64,000 bases of DNA from Ligula intestinalis (lineage: Eukaryota; Platyhelminthes; Cestoda; Diphyllobothriidea; Diphyllobothriidae): NCBI GenBank assembly GCA_036362985.1, contig JAYGXS010000007.1:21076612-21140611 (forward strand). The letters are read 5' to 3'. Positions 22,586-33,967 of the stretch are shown here, in pieces (position 1 is the stretch's first letter; every line of letters begins with the position of its first letter). A model generated the notes under the pieces. The model saw only the letters and a program-made list of their open reading frames with translations, did not search any database and was not told the DNA's origin. A program made the position numbers and the translations under genes.

Positions 22586-22956
22586 CTTGTAGCTTTGTGT
22601 GGTTTCTATCCCGCTTTTGATCGGTTGGCGTCAAGGATCATATGTTTGTTCGCCGGTAGTTTATTTGGCAAATTCGCCCACTTTGACGCGTGGCTGTCCG
22701 CCTCTGTTTGCAATCGCATTTGCAAGCTGTCTATCCTACGTTCCGTATCAGCTGTTTCAGACAGACTGGCTGACCTCAAAAGTTTTTGCCTACTTCCACG
22801 CTGATCCCCCACGCGACCTCGGCCACATGAACCACGTTCTCCCTCCCCCCTGCTGCCGACGCAGCATGACCAAGTCCGCTGCCTCCGACCACTGAACACT
22901 TATGTGTCCACGACCTGAATTTACAGTGACGGTTTATTTTGCGGCTTGCGTCAAGA
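22586..22956. other. Segment between the CR1-A end and the Helitron coding region
   Basis: GC-richer than its surroundings, with no recognised protein. It could contain the 5' end of Helitron 1, but I could not identify a TC start or any Rep (HUH) motif. Confidence 0.35.
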
Positions 22957-23042
22957 GACAATAGCAATCATGGGGAGAATACCATTGCTGTGGCTGTTAT
23001 TACTTACACTCCAAACCAACTACGGCGCCACCTTGCTTTGTT

Positions 23043-24368
23043 CCGAGTTCCGGCCGTTGAAGATTTAAGCGTCCACCTTGAAAACGGCCAACGGATTTAC
23101 TTTACGGAGGAATCCGTAGCGAATCAACTTCAGAATCCCAGAGACACGACCTAAACTGCTTTCTTTAAATTGTGCCAGCAAGATTTATTTGCCGGGACGA
23201 TTTTTTATTGGCATGTCCCCTCCTACTTCACTTGGAAACAACACACGTGGGCCCGGCGAAAGAAAGGAATGGTGGTTGAAGGACATTCAGGAATGAAATA
23301 CGATCGTAAAATGGGCCGGATTTACACTATTCATGCATCTGAACAAGAGTTTTTCTTCTTACGGATGCATTTTCACGAGCTTTGGGGTCCAACATCTTTT
23401 AAAGATCTCAGAATGGTGGATAATTGTTTGTGTTCAACTTACGAAAAGCCTGCATGATGCGTGGTTTACTTGAAAATGACAATCATGGGGAGAAAACCAT
23501 AGCTGTGGCTGTTATTACTAACACTCCACACCAACTACGGCGCCTCCTTGCTTTGTTGATTAGGAGTTGTGAGTTGGCCTACCCTTGCAGCCTGTGGTTA
23601 AAGGTCAGAAATTATATGCCTGAATACTACCGGTTTCAGCTGCAGCTGCAAAATGGCGATGCTAACATCAAATTTAATTCCTCCATCTTCAGCATGGCAC
23701 TCATTTACATTGAAAACACCTTGGTTGGAATGGGTAAAGAGCAACTTCATACATACAGATTCCCTCTGCTAGACAGGAGCGTAGGAAATAAGCTCCCCAC
23801 TGAACTGCAGCGTGAGCTTTGCTACAATGTTACCGAGCTGGCAGCCTGCGTTGCTCAGAACAAACCAAGGTTGCTGGTCGACCTACTGCACGCATTCAAC
23901 ACCATTCTCAAGAGTGTCCATGGTCCCAGTAATGGTGATCACGTTTTCTTTTCGGATGCTCCTGTTGGAACTGGCAAATCTTCCGTCATTAAGCTGCTCT
24001 TGGCTAAGCAGCGCAAAGAAAGCAAACTTGTTTCGGCTGTTGCATCGGCTGGTATAGCAGCGACGTTACTTCTGGGCGGCCGAACTGCTCACAGTTCCTT
24101 CAAGCTTCCTCTGCGGTTACCTGATGATGGCAGCGCAACATGCCACATAATCAGAGGTAGTAAATCATCTGAATTGTTGGAACGGTGTTCAGCTATATTT
24201 TGGGACGAGTTTACTATAGCCAGCAGAATTGCACTGGAAGCGATAAATAGAACGCTGCGTGATGTCACAGAAAAGAACATTCCATTTTGTGGCATCACAA
24301 TGGTTTCATCTGGTGATTTCCGCCAGACCCTACCCATCGGGACCTTGGCGCGCAACTCGATTTTCTGC
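23043..24368 (+). pseudogene. Helitron PIF1-like helicase, N-terminal and motor domain part
   Basis: RVPAVEDLSVHLENGQRIYF and VPSYFTWKQHTWARRKKGM are typical of the region before the helicase in animal Helitron proteins. Motor motifs follow: FFSDAPVGTGKSSVIKLLLA (Walker A), ASAGIAATLLLGGRTAHSSF (motif Ia), IFWDEFTIAS (Walker B) and SSGDFRQTLPI (motif III). One in-frame stop (23,152-23,154) and one frameshift near 23,445 break it. The protein is then cut by CR1-B after LARNSIFC and continues at 30,424. It would unwind DNA during rolling-circle transposition. Confidence 0.9.
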
Positions 24369-25009
24369 AGCTAAGTGAATTTTCAAACTTTAATAGGATT
24401 TTATCGTATCCTGTCGACTTTATTGGCATAATTGTTGTTCAGAATTCGAATTTCTAACCCCTAAGCAACTCCACAAACCAGTGGTCGTTTTCTTTGATTA
24501 TAGGTGAAAATATACAGTTTTCTACTGTTTACCTTACAAAGCCTCCTAGGAATTCGCTAAGATTCAGCTGAAAAACACGTAAGTAAGTACACGAATATTG
24601 AATCAGGTTGTACATTTTGAAAGAATACTCTTTTTCCAACAAGAAATAGTATACACTGGTCGAAATATCAATCCAGATATTTTTCACCCTACATAGCCTC
24701 ATAATTTCACCCGACATAGCCTCATCTGAATGTTTATTTTAGATTGCAAATTTTAAAAATATTTCGCAATTTCCAACAAGATTCAGTTTACACTTGTTGC
24801 AATATCAATCGAGTGAGTTTTCATCCAGCGTAGACTCGTCAATTTTATTTTCTGTATAAGAGAAACTTTGTTGCATTGCCTTGCTTAAAAATATATCTAA
24901 CTGCATATCCTTCTGATATTATAAACTTCAATATGAAATCACAGTCAGTTTTTAGACGAAAATCCCCCTTAACCACCTTCTTGGTGTTAATTTTTCCAAG
25001 ATCAACCCG

Positions 25010-25670
25010 TCTTAAATATGAAAAAACTGAATCTTGATGATTTGAACACTTTTAATAATTTCTTGTCTCTATATGGATGTTTGCTTACGGTTCTCAGTAC
25101 CATCTTTGATGGAAATGTCTCTTCGCTCACTTCTCAGCAATGTGAGAAATTAGAGCCTTTTCATCAATTTGGTGTCTACTGAGACCTGTGACCGGCAAAA
25201 AAGAAGTTATAATTTTCTTTTAAGAATGTCCCAAAAAGTAAAATTTCGCCAGACGTCGCCTGTCAATTCCTTTACTCGTGTGGCTTTAACTTTAAGGTCC
25301 CAGAAGCTAAAAGATTGTCCTCTCGAAGCGAAAATCCGCCGATTTTGGTAAAACTTTTAGCGGCGATAGAAGTTGACAATCTCTTCTCTCTGCATGAGCG
25401 TTCAGCTCAATACCTGAAAAAATATAAGCTGCTTATATGTTGGGATAAAACCCCCATGAAACGTAGGATTTCGCCTGCATCTTCGAAAACTAGGCCTCCT
25501 CCTACCCCTACTATTCCAAATGTGGTATCTGAGGTCGACGCAAGTTCACGTCCCTCCGGATCAGTGACAACGTTTAGTTCACCCAAAACCTCACTCACAG
25601 TCCTTACTCCTGAGGCCGACGCAAGTTCACGTCCCTCCGGATCAGGGACATTGATAATTTCACCCGAAAC
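25010..25670 (+). pseudogene. CR1-B copy 1 ORF1 (nucleic-acid-binding protein)
   Basis: Reading with frameshifts: LEPFHQFGVY, ETCDRQKRSYNFLLR, AKRLSSRSENPPILVKLLAA, IEVDNLFSLHERSAQYLKKY and DKTPMKRRIS. This is the KR.YN..L / EAKRL....P.ILVKL / TPMKRR order of CR1 ORF1 RRM-like proteins. After it, a Ser/Pro-rich stretch contains a tandem pair of about 78-nt units (DASSRPSGSVT.FSSPKTS and DASSRPSGSGT.IISPET). Confidence 0.7.
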
Positions 25671-26404
25671 CTAACCCGCAATCCTTACTCCTGGCTCGAG
25701 TGAAATTCTGTCGCCTTTCGAGCGAACCTCGCCTGCTAAAGAGGCTAAACCTAATAGACCTAAACACGCCCCCCGTAAATCGAAGCCAATTGCAAAAATC
25801 AGTAATTTATCTAATTATGGGAACAATACTAACATTTCAGCATCTACACCAGATGTAAAGACTCACTTTTTTTACTTTACCAATACCCAAAATGGCCCAC
25901 AATCCACAACTTATTCATTCTAATAATACTATGAATAGCTTCTCGCAACCTTCAATGCCATTTTCGAATTCCTGTTCTCCGACAAATTATGCTGACACAT
26001 CAGCATCTATAGCAGATGTTAATACTCGCGTTAGTTATTTTCCAAACCCGCAAATTGCCCAAAATCAACACATAATCAAAACTACTAATTATGATTATAG
26101 TCTTCCATATCCATTTAGGGTCATTTTCAAACGTGCGTTTTCCGAAGAGTTATGCTAACTCTTATCATACTCCTTTTTTACGACCGCCTCCTACTTTTCT
26201 TACTCCACAAAACGGGCACCCTTTCCTCAATTTTCAAGTAAATCTGCCGCCATACAATAATCCTAATATATTTAAAAATTATACTTCAGCTAATTGTAGA
26301 CCTCAGCAATCTCGCTTTCCGCCTTTTGTTTCGCCCATGCCAGTTCCCTTTCCGCCACCAAATTTTCATTTTTTATAAAAACGGATGAGCGTAACCTGCA
26401 TCTC

Positions 26405-27127
26405 AGGGATACGCTCAGTATAGTTTCTCTGAATGCGAGATCAGTAGTAAATAAAATGACAGATCTCAGAACAGTAGCTTTTGAGCTTGATTAAGATGTT
26501 ATTTGTGTCACTGAATCTTGGGTTCACTCTCTTATCTCTCACCCAACGCTCGCTATAGATGATTTAAGTTTGTACCGACAAGATTGCATTGAAAAACGTG
26601 GAGGTGGTTGCCTTCTTTATATCAAATCATCTTTTGTACATTTACCGTTTCATCTGAGCATTTCATCGTTTTCGGGAGATGTTTGCTTTATTTCAGTCAT
26701 CCTCCTACACAATAAAAAAGCTGTAATTGGCTGTGTATATGATCCCCCATGTTATTCTGGTAATGAAAGTGCGATCTGCGAACTGTTTGCAAAAGTTGCA
26801 GAAGCTGAAGTTGATGTCAAAATAATCATAGGTGATTTTAATCTGCCAGACGTTGACTGGGAGGCAAATACTCGTCTGCCAAAATTTCAAAAATTGGTAG
26901 AAACTATTAACTTTGCAAACATGTCACAACTGGTCAGTTCAGTGACTAGAAATGAGAGCATATTAGATTTCATTTTTACAAATGACGTCCACCCTCTCTT
27001 TATGAATTTTCATCGTGCTCTCTTCACAAGTGACCACGCATTAATTCAGTGTTGTTTTCCAGTCTCTCTTTCTAAAAAGCCCGATGTAAAATGCAATAAC
27101 CTCGATTTTGCTAACGCAAACCTTTAA
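26405..27127 (+). pseudogene. CR1-B copy 1 endonuclease (APE type)
   Basis: SIVSLNARSVVNKMTDLRTV (motif with the metal-binding Asn) is followed by one stop, then VICVTESW (catalytic Glu), KRGGGCLLYIKS, VIGCVYDPP, IIIGDFNLPDVDW (catalytic Asp/Asn) and SILDFIFTN...FTSDHALI (the SDH motif). It nicks target DNA for target-primed reverse transcription. It ends in a stop at 27,125-27,127 before the RT. Confidence 0.85.
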
Positions 27128-27419
27128 CTCATAAATGACTTCGTAAGTACTCTAGATTGGCATACTATTTTTTCAACTAATGATCCAATCTTTTTCAATG
27201 AACTTTTACAAAACCTTACAAAAAATTCAGACTTTCATCCCACTTAAGCCTGTTAAATCAAATTCAGCTTCCTCTACCGTTCCACATTTTCTCCAAAATA
27301 GACATAAAAATTACGGAAGCAATTTAAGGATCCGTCTTATAGCCCTTTGACGGTGCACTTAAGGATAGCGCAAATATTTGAATTAGCGCTAAAAATAAGG
27401 CTTGCACGAGATAGGCGTA

Positions 27420-27665
27420 GAGAGTCCCTGGCACTAAATAATAATAATAAGGTTTCTTCGTAAAGCACATCTTTGGCGGAAGGCAGGAAAAAACCTAACC
27501 CAAACCCCTTCTTTCGCAGTGACTATTGTATTTGTTTTGGTCTTTTGCTAGGTCAATTGCCTGTAAACTGGCATAATAAACATATTATTATAATAGTGTG
27601 CGAAATAAGGAGTTTGTTTTCAATAAAAAAAACCTGACTTCTAAGGTACAATACTAGAAAAACTT
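27420..27665. repeat. CR1-A 3' UTR fragment inside CR1-B copy 1
   Basis: GGAAAAAACCTAA, TTTGTTTT and GGAGTTTGTTTTCAA match the plus-strand reading of the CR1-A 3' UTR at 37,068-37,200. A 40-nt piece in the opposite orientation (AATTGCCTGTAAACTGGCAT, 27,555-27,575) sits inside it, so two CR1-A tails are nested here. It interrupts CR1-B between endonuclease and RT. Confidence 0.65.
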
Positions 27666-27935
27666 GAAATAAAATAACTATACATTGTACGAGTTGCGGT
27701 TTTATAGTAAGAATACTTGGGGTCTTGAAAAGCTGTCATGTCCTTTAACTGAGGTATACGTAGCCGCGGTCAGTTTGAAGACGAAAAAATCAGCTGAAGA
27801 CATCGCATCTTCCGTATATATGGGTCTGCTCGATAGGGAGATTACAATCGTTGTCCATTGGCAGAAGTTTGATAAATAGATGGGACGTTGCAGATGTTTG
27901 AGGTGGGTTGAGGCAGCTGCGAAGCACCATCGTCA
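27666..27935. other. Unassigned insert between CR1-A tail and RT
   Basis: About 270 bases with a 64-codon plus frame (27,685-27,879) of no known family. It is absent from the equivalent place in CR1-B copy 2, so it arrived with, or next to, the CR1-A tail. Confidence 0.35.
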
Positions 27936-29661
27936 TTCAAGTGCATCGGCAGAAGACACTTGGCCTTTCGTTTGTCAAATATCTAAGTGATGCTAACTCT
28001 TTCAAATCCGTTGCTCAAGTCTTCTGTTTTCGGTCATCTGCTAAGCTTCAGAAAGTCATTCTGCCTTTGCTCGATAGTAGTAATCATTTTGTTACAGAGG
28101 ATTTGGCCAAAGCAGAAATGTTAAATTCCTTCTTTGCCAAGTTCTTTACAATTGAGACTAGTCCAACACCCGAAAAACCTCTAATGTGTGATGCATATCT
28201 CAATTCAATTGATTTCTCACCTACAAGTATTCATAAAGAAATAGCTCGTCTCAATAATTCACATTCAGTCGGGACGGATAACATTTAAAATTCATTTATT
28301 AAGCAATTAAGAGATTTTCCACCTTTACTGAGCAAATTATCTACAATATTTCTCGAAAACGTTTTTTTCCTGATTCTTGGAAAACTTCTATTGTAATTCC
28401 AGTTTTTAAATCTGGTTCCAGATCTGACATTAAAAATTATCGCGGTGTTCATAAAACACCTTCTCTAGCTAAACTGTTTGAAAAATTAATCGCCAATAAA
28501 ATATCAGAATTTTGCATAAGCAATTAAATATTAAATATATCTCAGCATGGTTTTTTACCGGACCGATCTTTTGAAACATGTCATATGTCTTTTCCTAATC
28601 TCCTCACTTCTCTTCGTAATGATCATTTATCTGTGGTGGTCATCTATTTTGATCTTAGCAAGGCATTTGATAAATTACCTCATAGGAGACTACTAGCCAA
28701 ACTAGAGGCTATAGGATTTTGTTGTCCTCTCATTGACTTTATTAGATCATATCTTTCTAATAGAAAACAACAGGTCTTAGTGGGGATCCTTATACTCTAC
28801 CCCTACCGCAATTTCAAGCGGTGTCCTTCAAGGTACCGTTCTGGGCCCCTGTTGATTTCGCTTTATATAAATGATATTTCAACAATATCTAAACACTCTC
28901 AATCGTATATATACGCGGACGACTTGAAATGTGTATACTCCTTCTGTAATTCTACGGTTGAGCGATGCTTATAACGCATTTATTCGGATTTGGGCGATCT
29001 ATCTGCGTGGAGCTCCACGTGGCAGATGGAGTCCTCGCCTTCTAAGTGTCAGTTCATGTGTTTTGGGCCTGAAAGGCTGCCACAGCCTATCATTTTTCAA
29101 GATCGCCCCATGACTGAATGTTCGAACATTGAGGACTTAGGTTTGAGTTACACCAATAAATTAGATCTTTCACTTCACGCTGATAGAATTACAGCAAAAG
29201 TTGCTCAGATATGCGGCTTCATCTCTTACAATTTCTACATTCCCGAAATGAAGCTAAGACTTTATCGTATGTATGTGCTTCCTATTCTCGAATACTGTTG
29301 TCCATTCTTCGGTCTAACGAACGAATCTAGGTGTTCAAAAATTGAAAGTGTCCAAAGAAGATTCACTAAAAGTGTCCTCTATCCGGCATTTTCGGATACT
29401 TCCTGCTCAGATAGATGTGAGATAACGAAATTGGAATTTCTTTGGGTCAGGAGACTGGAAGCAGGGTTTTGTCTCCTGTTTCGCCATAATAATAGTTCAA
29501 ATCTCTGCAAGATTTTTGCCCTTACTCCCGTTACTCGCCCTTACAACCTAAGAAATTCAACGTTGATTATACCTCCTCCTGCTTCTAGATATAGCTATCT
29601 TTGGAATAATTTGCCGATTGATATTCGGGCGTTGACTAGTCTATGTGCATTCAAGCGATGA
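27936..29661 (+). pseudogene. CR1-B copy 1 reverse transcriptase, several frameshifts
   Basis: Segments in order: SFKSVAQVFCFRSSAKLQKV, AEMLNSFFAKFFTIE, FDLSKAFDKLPHRRLLAKLE (RT motif A), LISLYINDIS, SYIYADDLKCVYS (YADD catalytic motif retained), MEFSPSKCQFMCFGP-like sequence, LRLYRMYVLPILEYCCPFFG and FLWVRRLEAGFCLLF. Frameshifts and stops separate the pieces (about 28,288-28,585, 28,780 and 28,975), so no full-length enzyme is encoded. Confidence 0.85.
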
Positions 29662-30423
29662 CTGCACATTTATCTTAACACTGAAGCTATTAACCTTTTG
29701 TTTTCCTCATATTTTCCGGGCAGCTTTCTCCACGATTCCGAGAAAGGACCACCGGGAATTTAGGATCCCTTCTTGAAGCTACCTTCCTCTGACTCGTGTC
29801 CCCCGGAATCAGGAAGCATGCTTGACAGCTCTCTTTACACTCATCATCAACCATCATCAGGGCCTTATATTTGGTCACATCTCAGACATCCCCAGCCATG
29901 GTCTTGTAGATTTGACGGACTTTTGGATCTCATACGGCGGTGCCCATCACGATCATAAACTGGTGAGTTCCCAATTTTTCCATTATGCAGCACTGGTTTG
30001 GGAACCCGAGTGTAGTGCCGGGAACCCGTCTTTACCAATAATGTTTCGTTAATACCTATTGTTCTGCCCCACGCTCAGCTTCGATTGAGTTTGCTTCCAA
30101 GCCCCCCCCCCTTACTAACAGAGGCAGTGGGTACCGGAATACATAGTCAGAATCTAGATAACGATGTGGCTGATCTGTGTGCGCCCTTGAATTTCACCTT
30201 CCGCATGACACTGCTATATTCATTTTTTTCGAATCTAACAAATTCGCTTCTAAACAGTTGTACTTGTCTTATAGCTATAGACTAAGGATACTGTTTGTTA
30301 AACCAATTATTTCTAGAACTTCGTGTTATCGAATTTTTGGTTTATTGATGAGGCCCATTGGGCCTGAAATATACAACTTATTATTTTATCATTCAAAGGC
30401 TTACCAGGGGTGACCAGGTAAAA

Positions 30424-31270
30424 TTCTGCCTAAAATATTTATCGTTTTGGTCAACGGTGAGGACGTTAAAACTTATGACCAACATGAGAGTTTACCTCCA
30501 CAATGCCCAGGAAAGCGACGGATTTTCCACTAACATCTTGAAAGATAAGCGAAGGGAAAATTGAAAGCGCTGCAACTGGAAACACTCCTATTAGTTTGGT
30601 AGCAAATTTGTTGAGCCGTGGCGAAGATTTAAGAGCCATAGTTTTCCCTGATTTCTCAGCTAACTTTTCCGACGAAGAATAGCTATGCGAACGAGGAATT
30701 CATGCTCCGACCAAAAAATTTGTCAATGTCATTAACGACAGAATTAGCCGTCTTCTTCCTGGTGACGACACGACGGTTGATCCTTCCGACTGTGTTAACT
30801 ACCCAGTAGAATTCCTGAAGAGCTTGGAACTATCTGGCGTTCCATTGCACAAACTGGTTGTGAAGGTTGGCACGCCAATTATGCTGATGAGAAATCTTGA
30901 CGTATAGCGGCTATGCAAAAGCACTAGGCTAATTGTGAAGCGGCTGATGTCATACCTTATAGAGGCCATGATTATGACCGGTTGTGCAAAAGGGGAGACT
31001 GTTTATATCCCCCGCATTCCTATCGTGCCATCTGATCTTCCGTTTAATTTCCGGCGTCTTCAATTTCCCGTAAAGGTTTGCTTCACTACGTCCATCAACA
31101 AGTCTCAAGGTGAAACCTTTAGGGTGGCTGGAATTCACCTGGAAGAATCGTGCTTTTTCCACGGTCAGCTCAACGTTGCGACATCTCGGGTTGGCTCGAA
31201 AACCAATTTGTACGTCTGGGTACCCAACGGGGTTACGAGGACTGTTGTTTATCCGGAAGCGTTAGCCTGA
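30424..31270 (+). pseudogene. Helitron 1 helicase, C-terminal part after the CR1-B insertion
   Basis: Resumes as FCLKYLSFWSTVRTLKLMTN, then GVPLHKLVVKVGTPIMLMRN, VKVCFTTSINKSQGETFRVA (helicase motif V/VI, T.NKSQG) and ATSRVGSKTNLYVWVPNG. These are the PIF1-type C-terminal motifs. At least two in-frame stops (after FSDEE and after NLDV) and a frameshift occur before 30,935. Confidence 0.88.
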
Positions 31271-32273
31271 CGACTCTACCCTCCATTTCCTTACGTTACG
31301 TAGTGAACCTTACGTGGGACAATATCCATGCACTTTTGCAGTCGCTCGAAGTTCTGCCCCATTGCTTATTACCGTACAGCTTTCCCCGCTGACGTGCCCT
31401 ATCGTTGTTATTTTAATGTTCGAATTTGTTTCCTTTTTGTTGATAGAAGCTCCACTCTGTATGGTACTTCATTTACTGTCTTCACATGATCCCATATTGC
31501 TCACAATTTTTTAATTTTAAAATTCTACTCTCCTGATGTTTACGTCTACCACTTTCGACCGCATACATACTTATTTACTCCTTATTATTTTAATACCATC
31601 TGTGGACCAATTGAGATGCAGTTGGACAAGCATGAAAAAAAAATGTTCTTCGTAATGATCCTAGACTAATAACATTGCCGCACGTCAGCAAGTATGATTT
31701 GCCACTAAAGTTCTCTGGCAGAAATTTCCTTTAAAAAACCATACGGCTCGCTACTTTTCAGTACTTTGTTTGTTTAGAATAACTGTTGATGATCGTTGGG
31801 CTCCCCTGCTTCGTTATCTGGTCTGCAGACCCGGTAACCAGCAAGGGCGTACGATGGGCGCATCTCCGGTACTCCGTGATGTTCTCGTGACCACCGCGAT
31901 CTTCTCCTCATGTGATCATTAGGATATTAAACAACCGTGATGGTCTCCTCCTGACATTGTTCTAACACTTTCAGCAGCAGGACATCCGATTTCCATATAC
32001 CCCCCCTTTGGGCAACAGGTATTCTCCTTAAAATCCCCAAATTGCATTCAAAACTAGACTTTTGTAAGATGCCTAAGGAGTTTTTTTACTGTCTGCCCTC
32101 TACTGCAGTTCCATTACTGGCAACGCCAGATGTTCTGCATCATAGCTATGAACAAAGAGGTAGTTCGAAGGTATTTACCTATACTTCCCTAATAAAACTT
32201 AATTGGACTGAACATAATCATTCTAAGAGGTTCTCACATACTGTTTGCCTACTATATGGACAACAACATGTAA
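31271..32273. other. Non-coding 3' region of Helitron 1
   Basis: About 1 kb between the helicase stop and the terminal hairpin, without recognisable genes. Short frames at 31,314-31,514 and 32,042-32,314 have no family. Helitron 2 has only about 360 bases here, so this copy may hold an extra insertion. Confidence 0.5.
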
Positions 32274-32308
32274 GGAAGCCCACGGCGAAGCCGGGCATCC
32301 GCGCTAGT
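32274..32308 (+). repeat. Helitron 1 3' terminus (hairpin and CTAG|T)
   Basis: GGAAGCC...GGGCATCC forms the stem, with an internal GGCGAAGCC mini-hairpin. The element ends at CTAG (32,304-32,307) with T next. The ACAACAAC..TAAGGAAGCC lead-in is shared with Helitron 2 at 46,231-46,249. Confidence 0.82.
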
Positions 32309-33660
32309 TCATAATGAAGCCTTCATACTATTAAACGTCTTCGAAAAGTTCATCAACTGCAGAGTTTTGTAAAAAAAAATAGAGGGGGGGTTCGCAGGAA
32401 GTAAGGTTTCCCCTGTCAGGCTGAAAAATGAAACTCGACATTGTCGAAATGTCCAGCTACGAATCGAGCTCGACATGCCTGTCAATTCGTAGGTGGAATC
32501 TCCTTCGACTTGACGACTTTTTCCCTTTAAGTCTGCTAGAAATCCAGATTAAATTTCTATTAGGGTTTACTCTTCAGAATTTTCTACAAAATGTTCTGCT
32601 TCCGTCACGTCGTGGTTATATCACGTTAAACTCTCTTGCTGTTTATTTGCTAATTCTATATGGCAGCACTTTTATCGTTCGTCTCCTAATGAGGCAGTTT
32701 GCTAGTGCCTACAAAAAATTTCACCAACAACATACACTTCCACTGTGTATTCGAGCAATGACTCTCATTTTCGCATTCATTTTGATGCGCTCCGAAAGGG
32801 GCTAATATAGTCAGCAGTTGGTATATCTCCGGGTGTTCTTTTCATTTTACTCTGGATTTTGTTCGAATGAGCTTATCTTCATAAACTTGAAGGATGACCT
32901 ATAGTGGTGGTTAAAAATTCGCCAATTAATAAATTCCCGTGCTGAGCTAGTGGGTGTTGGTGTCGTCTCGGTAGATGCCACTTGATCACGATACGCTTTT
33001 CACGAACTCACTGAAATTTCAAAAGCACATTTCCCTCTTCACTGTCCGCGAGGATTATATATTTCTTTTCATTCTCGTCCGTATACCCCATATCGAATAG
33101 ACTTCCGAACTAAACAAAGTTCGTGTGGTGGTCAGAGGTCCCCAACGGGTGACCGCCTGCCAGGCCGATTCCGGCCAAGTCATAATAGCAGTAAGTGGGG
33201 TATGAAAGCATCTGGGGGTAACTTGATACAGAACTGTTTCGGGCTTATTAGCCTTCATCAGTCAAGCATAATTCTGAACACTAGCTGGTCGGACAACACA
33301 AACAAACGCGCTTACAGACGGCGCAGTTGGTCCACCACTGGTGTCTATCAGATGGGTCATAAGCACTTCATCGAACCGCAGTTCATCAGCGCCTGGCCAC
33401 CTGCCATTTGCTGTCACTGCTGATCGGGTATATATTCACTCAGGAATGTGGAGTTTATGAACAAGACTGAAAGGAAGCTTATACATAAGCTCATTTTACG
33501 CACTTTAACAACGAATGAATATATTCATTAATTAATGTTCTCGCGTTCATCGTCTCCTAAAGAGGCGGAATATGAAGAAGGGGCATGTTCGTGGACCAGA
33601 CTATATTTGGACTAACGTTTCAAAAGCACACTTGCTTCCATCGTCAGAGTAACGTGCTTA
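32309..33660. other. Stretch between the two Helitrons, no gene recognised
   Basis: A 125-codon plus frame (32,428-32,805) has no known domain and I do not call it. 33,100-33,430 looks like a decayed repeat (GGGCTTATTAGCCTTCATCA), but I could not pair it with a clear second copy. Confidence 0.35.
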
Positions 33661-33967
33661 CTCTTCCGCGGGCCTTGAGTGAAATCGCCTCGCCACCGAT
33701 CTTGTGAAGTAACCGTGTTCCCCTCACGTGCGTTCGCCGCTGGTTGGCTCCAACTTGTTTGCTGCCGACCAATTGCGGGTCCGCGTCTCCTTTCTGCCCT
33801 GCGCCACTATCGTGATTGCCGCGACGCCGTCCTCCCCTCCGCCATATGTTCGATCGATCGGCCGTTGGTTTTTGCTGGCAGCCCTGCCGGCTTCACGTTC
33901 ATGCGCGTGAAAAAAGTCGCGGGAGGAAGTCGGCGGCGGTGGCGGTGGCGACAGCGAATTATCTGAC
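33661..33967. other. GC-rich segment abutting the Helitron 2 helicase
   Basis: About 300 bases, markedly GC-richer than the flanks, ending in a GGC/GGT-rich tract (GGCGGCGGTGGCGGTGGCGA, about 33,931-33,950) right where helicase coding begins. Frames are open on both strands, as expected from high GC, and none is recognisable. It could be captured host DNA or an unrelated insertion. Confidence 0.4.

Larger units (their letters stand above)
24369..30423 (+). mobile_element. CR1-B copy 1, about 6 kb, inside the Helitron 1 helicase
   Basis: A near full-length CR1-like element in order: 5' region, ORF1 (about 25,010-25,670), proline-rich linker, endonuclease (26,405-27,127), RT (about 27,940-29,661), and a 3' UTR with GATGAGGCCCATTGGGCCTG near 30,345. 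The 3' UTR motif matches the corresponding end of copy 2 (GACGAGGCCCTTCGGGCCTT). Flanking 6-bp TTCTGC repeats and the continuity of the interrupted helicase fix the borders. About 34 bases after the AT-rich tail (30,390-30,423) are unexplained. Confidence 0.85.
22957..32307 (+). mobile_element. Helitron 1, split by a CR1-B insertion; 5' end not defined
   Basis: Helicase-coding parts at 23,043-24,368 and 30,424-31,270, and a Helitron-type 3' terminus at 32,274-32,307, lie on one strand in order. CR1-B occupies 24,369-30,423 between copies of TTCTGC (24,363-24,368 and 30,424-30,429), and the helicase reading resumes across it. The 3' end has a hairpin (GGAAGCC paired with GGGCATCC, inner GGC-GAA-GCC) and CTAG at 32,304-32,307 followed by T, as expected for Helitrons. 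No Rep/HUH domain was seen, so it is decayed or non-autonomous. Confidence 0.85.

Noticed and set aside
32428..32805. 125-codon plus frame
   Set aside because: No domain, no homology recognised, and surrounded by repeat debris.
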